Of a stretch of 10,210 nt of DNA, positions 6,026 to 10,210 are shown piece by piece. The DNA comes from Methanobacteriota archaeon. Its GTDB lineage: Archaea > Halobacteriota > Syntropharchaeia > DAOWMC01. Position 1 is the stretch's first letter, and each line of letters starts with the position of its first letter. The position numbers and the translations under genes were made by a program. The notes under the pieces are model-generated. The model saw only the letters and a list, made by a program, of their open reading frames with translations. It did no database searches and was not told the DNA's origin. The stretch spans positions 1 through 10,210 of the forward strand of contig DAOWMC010000018.1 of the NCBI GenBank assembly GCA_030643285.1, in the 5' to 3' direction.

Positions 6026-7612
6026 ATGAACAGTAATCAAAGCAAGGAAATTTCAGGGGAAGAGGTACGGGATACAAATCTGCTTGTGTCATTAGTATTT
6101 TCAGATATGTTCAGCTCAACGCTTGGTCCAAAAGGTCTTAACAAGTTAATTGTGAAGGAGGAGGATTTTGATCTTGTCTCAAGTAACGGGATGTATATAA
6201 TCAGCGAATTGGATTATGAACATCCAACTGCGGAGGTACTGATAAAAGCGGGGAAGAATCAGGGTGATGAGGTTGGTGATGGTGTATCAACCCTTATGAT
6301 TCTGATCGGCGAGTTGATAAAAAGTGGTTTTGATCTAAAAGTGCTTGGTGTACCATTTCCGGTTGTGATAAAAGCTTATGCAAAAGCTGCAGAAAAGGTC
6401 GGGGATATATTAGATGATATTGCGATAAAAGAGGATTTAAACGATGAATTCCTGATAAAAATCGCTTTGTCTTCGCTTAAGCAGTATGGGAATCTGGCAG
6501 AAATTGTCATCAATTCTGTTAAAAGGATAGCTGACGAGCTACCAATCGATCCGGATGATGTTACGTTAGTGACAGAAGTTGGTAAAGGTGAGATAAATAC
6601 GGAGTTTATTGATGGCGTTATTGTCGATAGAACCGGACTTAGAGACGATGTACCAAAAAGCATAAAAAACGGGAAAATTGCGCTTTTGAATTTTTCAATT
6701 GAACGTAGAAAAACAAGGGCAGACGCAAAGTTAACCATATCCGATCCTTCACATCTAAGGGGTTTTAAAAAGGAAGAATCAAGACAGTTTGATGAGATAA
6801 TTGATGCTATTGTTGACTCGGGTGCAGATATCATTCTTTGTCAAAAAGCTGTTTGTGATGAAGCTGCCGATAAGATAGGAAGGGCCGGAATAGCGGTTCT
6901 AAAAAGGGTGAAAAATACCGACATGAAAAGGCTTTCAAAGTCAACAAATGCTAAAGTGGTGGATGATGTTTCAGAGCTTTCTAAGAAAAAATTCGGACGC
7001 GCAAAGCTAATATACGAAAAAGAAGTAGGTAACAACAAATACATGTTCTTTGAACGGTGCCCCAATAAAAAGTCTTCTGCTATAATAATAAGGGGCGGGG
7101 ATCTGCATATTCTTGAAGGTATCACAAGCGAAGTAAAAAATGCCATACGCTGCGTTGCAATTGCAATCGAGGACCAGAGGGTTCTTCCCGGTGGCGGTGC
7201 AACTGAAGTTGAGGTGGCTCGCCGACTAAGAAAATTCGCAAACACCTTGGCCAGTAAAGAACAGCTTGCAGTGTCTGCTTTTGCGGATGCTCTGGAGATA
7301 ATACCAAAAACTTTATCTAAAAACTTTGGAATGGATCCTATAGACACGATGATTGAGCTACGCACGATGCATGAAGAAAATCCCAATATTGGGCTCCTTG
7401 CAAAAGATATGAAAACAAGAGATATGATCTTAGAGGGAATAATTGATCCGTTTAACGTAAAATCTCCGGCATATAGATCTGCAGCTGATGTGGCAATTGG
7501 TATGTTACGTATCGATGATCTTGTTGTGGCGAAGCAAAAACCTAAAACAGGACTACGTCAGGAGTACGAGTCCCCAGAATTCAAGTACAGGAGAGGACGG
7601 ATAAAGTATTGA
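6026..7612 (+). CDS. Divergent group II chaperonin (thermosome-like) with altered catalytic residues
   Basis: Full-length 528-aa relative of the archaeal thermosome/CCT. Both equatorial halves and the intermediate/apical regions are recognisable: TLGPKGLNKLIV (32-43), HPTAEVLIKAGKNQGDEVGDG (66-86), a GGGATEVEVARRL segment (389-401) and a C-terminal VKSPAYRSAADVAIGMLRIDD. Key residues differ from an active chaperonin. The family NDG reads SNG (Asn54, matching GroEL Asp52), GDGTTT reads GDGVST (Asp85 kept), and the conserved HDA reads KNA (Asn372, matching GroEL Asp398). Both hydrolytic aspartates are therefore Asn, predicting ATP binding with little hydrolysis. The Gly/Met-rich tail is absent and replaced by a basic end. 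It begins 2 bp after mcrC with no clear ribosome-binding site, so translation is probably coupled. A dedicated role in MCR assembly is inferred from position only. Confidence 0.9.
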   Translation: MNSNQSKEISGEEVRDTNLLVSLVFSDMFSSTLGPKGLNKLIVKEEDFDLVSSNGMYIISELDYEHPTAEVLIKAGKNQGDEVGDGVSTLMILIGELIKSGFDLKVLGVPFPVVIKAYAKAAEKVGDILDDIAIKEDLNDEFLIKIALSSLKQYGNLAEIVINSVKRIADELPIDPDDVTLVTEVGKGEINTEFIDGVIVDRTGLRDDVPKSIKNGKIALLNFSIERRKTRADAKLTISDPSHLRGFKKEESRQFDEIIDAIVDSGADIILCQKAVCDEAADKIGRAGIAVLKRVKNTDMKRLSKSTNAKVVDDVSELSKKKFGRAKLIYEKEVGNNKYMFFERCPNKKSSAIIIRGGDLHILEGITSEVKNAIRCVAIAIEDQRVLPGGGATEVEVARRLRKFANTLASKEQLAVSAFADALEIIPKTLSKNFGMDPIDTMIELRTMHEENPNIGLLAKDMKTRDMILEGIIDPFNVKSPAYRSAADVAIGMLRIDDLVVAKQKPKTGLRQEYESPEFKYRRGRIKY

Positions 7613-7624
7613 GTAAATAGTAAA

Positions 7625-7640
7625 GAATATATATGATAAA
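7625..7640 (+). promoter_or_regulatory. TATA-like element before the Cys-rich gene
   Basis: GAATATATATGATAAA lies in the 51-bp gap after the chaperonin gene, centred about 32 bases before the ATG at 7664. It could provide an internal promoter for the Cys-rich gene and atwA. The whole gap is AT-rich, so this is tentative. Confidence 0.35.
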
Positions 7641-7663
7641 TACCAAGAAAAAGGTTGATAACT

Positions 7664-8068
7664 ATGACGATAAAAGTAGGAGACGTAAACGTAGTTGAGC
7701 GATTACTTGAAGAGGGTAAGGAAGCTTGCCTGTATTGTACCTATTTTAGTGCTGAAAATGGTTGTGACAGGATATTCAAACAGACCAGAGGGAGGACCAA
7801 GATTGATATAACGGATCCTTTAAATCAAACGTGCGGATCATTTGTGCCGATATTCCGATGTGAGGATTGTTACTCCTATAAAGTTGAAAAATTGGAAGAA
7901 GCGCTGTGGGGTAAAGATGAAAAATCCTCATGTACCAAGCATGGTGTAAGTGATGAAGATATAAAACTCTGCGTGTACTGGGAACCAAACGATGAAAAGA
8001 AGAAGGAATTGGAAGAATTATACAAAGCTGCTGGGTTAAGTTTCAAGATAGATTACGGATATGAGTGA
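7664..8068 (+). CDS. Cysteine-rich small protein, unknown function
   Basis: I do not recognise this 134-aa protein. It has eight cysteines (22, 25, 34, 57, 66, 69, 90, 103), which divide into two possible four-cysteine sets: C-x2-C-x8-C-x22-C and C-x2-C-x20-C-x12-C. Each could hold zinc or an iron-sulfur cluster. The C-terminal quarter is Lys/Glu-rich and probably helical. There is no signal peptide or membrane segment, so it should be cytoplasmic. The ATG at 7664 has AAGG nine bases upstream and is preferred over the in-frame TTG at 7655. It lies between the chaperonin and atwA, 13 bp before the latter, so a part in MCR activation, such as electron transfer or metal handling, is a reasonable guess. 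It is not one of the usual methanogenesis marker proteins as far as I can tell. Confidence 0.85.
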   Translation: MTIKVGDVNVVERLLEEGKEACLYCTYFSAENGCDRIFKQTRGRTKIDITDPLNQTCGSFVPIFRCEDCYSYKVEKLEEALWGKDEKSSCTKHGVSDEDIKLCVYWEPNDEKKKELEELYKAAGLSFKIDYGYE

Positions 8069-8081
8069 GTGAGGTGATAAG

Positions 8082-9695
8082 ATGGCTGAAGACTTTTTAA
8101 TTGTTGATGGTTTAACTAAGTATTTTGGGGACCATCCGGTAATAGACAAAATCAGTTTCAAGGTAGAAGAAGGGTCAGGTTTTGGTATCCTTGGTAAAAG
8201 TGGTTGTGGTAAAACTGTTCTGATGCATGCACTCCGTGGTATAAAGGAGTACGAGCCATCAATGGGTACTGTAACTTACCGTATCGCTGCCTGCCAGAAT
8301 CCCGAATGCAGGTGGGTTGACAGGCCAAGTAAAGCAGGAGGAAACTGCGATAAATGTGATGCGCCCCTGAACCTGGAAGAGATTAATTACTGGGATGCAT
8401 TAAAGAAGAATGAACAAGTCGCAAGGAATCTATATGAGCGGCTTTCCATAATGTTTCAGAGAACCTTTACGCTGTATGGCGATGAACATGTTATAGAAAA
8501 TGTTCGAAAAGCCCTGAAAGATGCGGGGCAGCCTGAACATAAACTAACTGAAATGGCCACAAAGATTCTTGATGAGGTTTTACTTAGCCACAGAATCGAT
8601 CATGTTGCAAAACATATAAGTGGTGGTGAAAAGCAGCGTGTTGTTTTTGCGATGAGTATGGCAAAAGATCCAATCCTCTTCTTTGCCGATGAGCCAAGCG
8701 GAACGTTAGACCCGATAACCGCACAAGCAGTGCACACTATAATGAAACGCAAGATGAATGAGGGTTTAACGATGTTGATCACATCTCATTGGCCCGAAGC
8801 TGTTGCGGAACTCTCCGATAATGGGATTCTTTTAGAAGAGGGCAAAATTGCAGCCGCAGGTAAATCAAAAGAGATAGCAGACAAGTTTATGGAGAAGTTT
8901 GCAGCCATAGAGGTTGATAGAAAGCAGCTTACAAACCCGATAATAAAGTTGAGTGATACAAAGAAGTTTTTCTACAGATTCGACCGTGGTCTGGTAAAAG
9001 CTGTTGATGAAGTCTCATTTGATATTATGGAAGGAGAAATCTTCGGGTTGGTCGGAGTTTCGGGATCTGGAAAAACAACCACATTCAAGATGATTGCAGG
9101 CTTGGTGGATTCATCTCATGGATTATTAGAAGTAAGAACCGGTGATGAATGGATTAACATGAATGTTGTTGGTCCTGATGGAAAAGGGAAAGTTACGCCA
9201 AACATTTCAATGCTTCATCAGGCATTCACGCTTCATCCGGATTTGAACATATATGAAAACATGGAAAGTGCACTGGATGTTGAACTACCTGCAGATATTC
9301 TTGCAGTGAAGGTATTCAATATGCTCAAGGCCGTTAACTTTACACCGACCGAAGTAGATGATATACTGTATGTGAATCCGGAGCATCTCAGTGAAGGTGA
9401 AAGGCACAGGGTTGCTATCGCAAGAACTTTGATGAAGGATCCGAAGATTGTGCTTTTGGACGAGCCGACCGGAACTGCAGATCCACTCACAAGGGTTGAG
9501 ATTGCAAAATCAATTAAAGCTCTAAGAAGCGAACTGGGCCAGACATGTATCATTGTATCTCATGACATCGATTTCATAAAGATGGTATGCGATAGAGCAG
9601 CTTTGATGAGGATGGGTAAGATCATAAAAGTGGGAGACCCGGACGAAGTTATAGAAATGATGAGAAGTTTAGAGACTCCGATGGGTGCGGATTAG
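8082..9695 (+). CDS. atwA: AtwA, methyl-coenzyme M reductase component A2 (double ABC ATPase)
   Basis: Component A2 supplies ATP hydrolysis for reductive activation of MCR. It is a soluble twin ABC protein of 537 aa with no membrane domain. Domain 1 has Walker A GKSGCGKT (38-45), a zinc-ribbon-like insertion with Cys71, Cys76, Cys89 and Cys92, Q-loop Gln126, signature ISGGEKQR (179-186), Walker B FFADEP (200-205) and switch His236. Domain 2 has Walker A GVSGSGKT (325-332), signature LSEGERHR (436-443, second Gly replaced by Glu), Walker B VLLDEP (457-462) and His494. GAGGTGAT four bases before the ATG is a strong ribosome-binding site. Its place downstream of cfbC and mcrC agrees with the activation role. 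A plain transporter ATPase is unlikely: no permease is adjacent and the zinc insertion is not typical of transporters. Confidence 0.93.
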   Translation: MAEDFLIVDGLTKYFGDHPVIDKISFKVEEGSGFGILGKSGCGKTVLMHALRGIKEYEPSMGTVTYRIAACQNPECRWVDRPSKAGGNCDKCDAPLNLEEINYWDALKKNEQVARNLYERLSIMFQRTFTLYGDEHVIENVRKALKDAGQPEHKLTEMATKILDEVLLSHRIDHVAKHISGGEKQRVVFAMSMAKDPILFFADEPSGTLDPITAQAVHTIMKRKMNEGLTMLITSHWPEAVAELSDNGILLEEGKIAAAGKSKEIADKFMEKFAAIEVDRKQLTNPIIKLSDTKKFFYRFDRGLVKAVDEVSFDIMEGEIFGLVGVSGSGKTTTFKMIAGLVDSSHGLLEVRTGDEWINMNVVGPDGKGKVTPNISMLHQAFTLHPDLNIYENMESALDVELPADILAVKVFNMLKAVNFTPTEVDDILYVNPEHLSEGERHRVAIARTLMKDPKIVLLDEPTGTADPLTRVEIAKSIKALRSELGQTCIIVSHDIDFIKMVCDRAALMRMGKIIKVGDPDEVIEMMRSLETPMGAD

Positions 9696-9723
9696 GCCCA
9701 TCGGTTGAAGAACAGAACAACCG
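9678..9723 (+). other. Two overlapping stem-loops at the atwA stop
   Basis: CCGATGGG (9678-9685) and CCCATCGG (9697-9704) form a perfect 8-bp stem whose 11-nt loop contains the atwA stop codon. CGGTTG (9702-9707) and CAACCG (9718-9723) form a second 6-bp stem with a 10-nt loop. The two share bases 9702-9704, so they cannot both form fully. They could protect the atwA mRNA end or act as alternative structures; function unknown. Confidence 0.5.
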
Positions 9724-9763
9724 GATAACCCCTGAACTCATAGAGCCAATCCACCTCTGGACC

Positions 9764-9783
9764 GACCCCAAATTATTTTGGGG
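9764..9783 (+). terminator. Hairpin CCCCAAA/TTTGGGG, possible terminator
   Basis: CCCCAAA (9766-9772) and TTTGGGG (9777-9783) form a 7-bp stem with loop TTAT, followed by GGTTTT. This resembles a terminator for the atwA transcript. The left arm extended to GACCCCAAA (9764-9772) is also perfectly complementary to TTTGGGGTC at 9804-9812, so it could pair with a downstream repeat unit instead. Confidence 0.4.
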
Positions 9784-9826
9784 GGTTTTAGGTCTTGGGG
9801 GGTTTTGGGGTCTTTTGAGGGGTTTT
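9780..9826 (+). repeat. GGGGTTTT-type G-rich repeat (potential G-quadruplex)
   Basis: Four G-runs (6 at 9780-9785, 6 at 9797-9802, 4 at 9807-9810, 4 at 9819-9822) separated by T-rich spacers of 11, 4 and 8 bases, with GGGGTTTT occurring three times and a related GGGGTCTTTT once. The + strand and its RNA meet the usual pattern for an intramolecular G-quadruplex with four-tetrad potential. It sits between atwA and the next ABC gene. Function is unknown. Confidence 0.7.
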
Positions 9827-9827
9827 G

Positions 9828-9839
9828 AAAAATTTTTTA
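9828..9839 (+). promoter_or_regulatory. A/T tract, possible TATA element for the second ABC gene
   Basis: AAAAATTTTTTA centres about 21 bases before the ATG at 9855, where a leaderless archaeal promoter would have its TATA box. It is equally a T6 tract that could end transcription from atwA. Weak evidence for either. Confidence 0.3.
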
Positions 9840-9854
9840 CGAAAGAGAATTTAG

Positions 9855-10210
9855 ATGACTGATGCTATTTTAGAGGTTATGGGCCTATCAAAAGGGTATC
9901 TGCTCTTTGATGGCAGTTATACACATGCCCTGAAAAATATAAATTTTAAGGTATTTTCGGGCGAGACACTTGGGATAATTGGAAAAAGTGGTGCAGGAAA
10001 AACGACACTTCTTAGGATTTTAAGGTGCGTGGACCCATTCGATGATGGTAAGATCATAATAGATGGGATAGAATTAGATCCCAAATCCACTAAAGAGCGG
10101 TTAAGAGCTGGAAAGGATAAAACCGCCATACATCTACAGAGAACATTTGGGTTATGGAGTGAAACCACGCTGGACAATGTGATGAGGCGGGTCCGTGCCC
10201 TTGATTCGGG
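9855..10210 (+). CDS. ABC ATPase, AtwA-like paralogue (5' part, cut by window end)
   Basis: An open frame from ATG 9855 runs off the window, showing 118 residues. It begins MTDAILEVMGLSKGY and has Walker A GKSGAGKTT (43-51) and a Q-loop in IHLQRTFGLW (Gln95). The wording after the Q-loop (QRTFGLW...LDNV) parallels AtwA (QRTFTLY...IENV), so it looks like an A2-family paralogue rather than a generic transporter ATPase. Unlike the neighbouring AtwA it has no four-cysteine insertion between Walker A and the Q-loop. The rest of domain 1 and any domain 2 lie outside the window. No strong ribosome-binding site is visible. A tandem pair of A2-type ATPases would suit two MCR-type enzymes, but that is inference. 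Confidence 0.82.
   Translation, partial: MTDAILEVMGLSKGYLLFDGSYTHALKNINFKVFSGETLGIIGKSGAGKTTLLRILRCVDPFDDGKIIIDGIELDPKSTKERLRAGKDKTAIHLQRTFGLWSETTLDNVMRRVRALDS

Noticed and set aside
6376..7386. Two long open frames on the minus strand (152 and 181 codons)
   Set aside because: They lie fully inside the chaperonin gene, give Ser/Ile-rich low-complexity products and have no family resemblance; they are shadows of its codon pattern.
6026..7612. Housekeeping thermosome subunit
   Set aside because: The altered catalytic aspartates, missing Gly/Met tail and MCR context argue for a specialised paralogue; a normal thermosome gene is expected elsewhere.
9780..9826. CRISPR array or telomere-like element
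   Set aside because: Units are 8-10 bases with irregular spacing and no unique spacers, and the segment is internal between two genes.
9917..10177. Minus-strand open frame of 86 codons at the window end
   Set aside because: It is antisense to the clear ABC ATPase frame with intact Walker A and Q-loop, and its product resembles no family.

Overview
The window comes from an archaeon that carries the methyl-coenzyme M reductase (MCR) system: a methanogen, or more likely an anaerobic methane or alkane oxidiser. The archaeal evidence is the Rpb6- and Rpb10-type RNA polymerase subunits (RpoK, RpoN), ribosomal proteins L18e, L13 and S9 in archaeal order, TATA-type promoters, Shine-Dalgarno motifs of the form AGGTGAT, and two tRNAs without an encoded CCA. 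The MCR evidence is mcrG, cfbC, mcrC and atwA. Lineage is inferred only: the McrG sequence is divergent around its coenzyme-binding arginine, which fits an alkyl-CoM-reductase-type enzyme (Syntrophoarchaeia or Methanoliparia-like lineages), but this cannot be settled from the window.

Layout. (1) 1-901, + strand: a lone mcrG with its own TATA box; no other mcr structural gene follows it. (2) 907-3299, - strand, read right to left: rpl18e, rpl13, rps9, rpoN, tRNA-Pro(CGG), rpoK, dph6, a tightly packed information-processing operon that converges on mcrG with a 5-bp gap. (3) 3300-3513: a 214-bp divergent promoter region. (4) 3514-4521, + strand: a metallo-beta-lactamase-fold hydrolase with a winged-helix-like tail, then tRNA-Cys(GCA). 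(5) 4597-9695, + strand: cfbC, mcrC, a degenerate group II chaperonin, a small eight-cysteine protein and atwA, all in one direction with short gaps or overlaps. (6) 9678-9840: a highly structured, G-rich intergenic segment. (7) 9855 to the window end: the 5' part of a second AtwA-like ABC ATPase.

How it works together. CfbC is the NifH-like reductase of coenzyme F430 synthesis, McrC belongs to the ATP-dependent MCR activation complex, and AtwA (component A2) is its double ABC ATPase. Between mcrC and atwA sit two genes not normally listed as MCR maturation factors: a chaperonin paralogue in which the two aspartates matching the GroEL hydrolytic pair (D52, D398) both read Asn, and a protein with two possible four-cysteine metal sites. 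I propose, as inference from position and residues, that these two proteins take part in assembling, holding or activating MCR. This is the most interesting part of the window.
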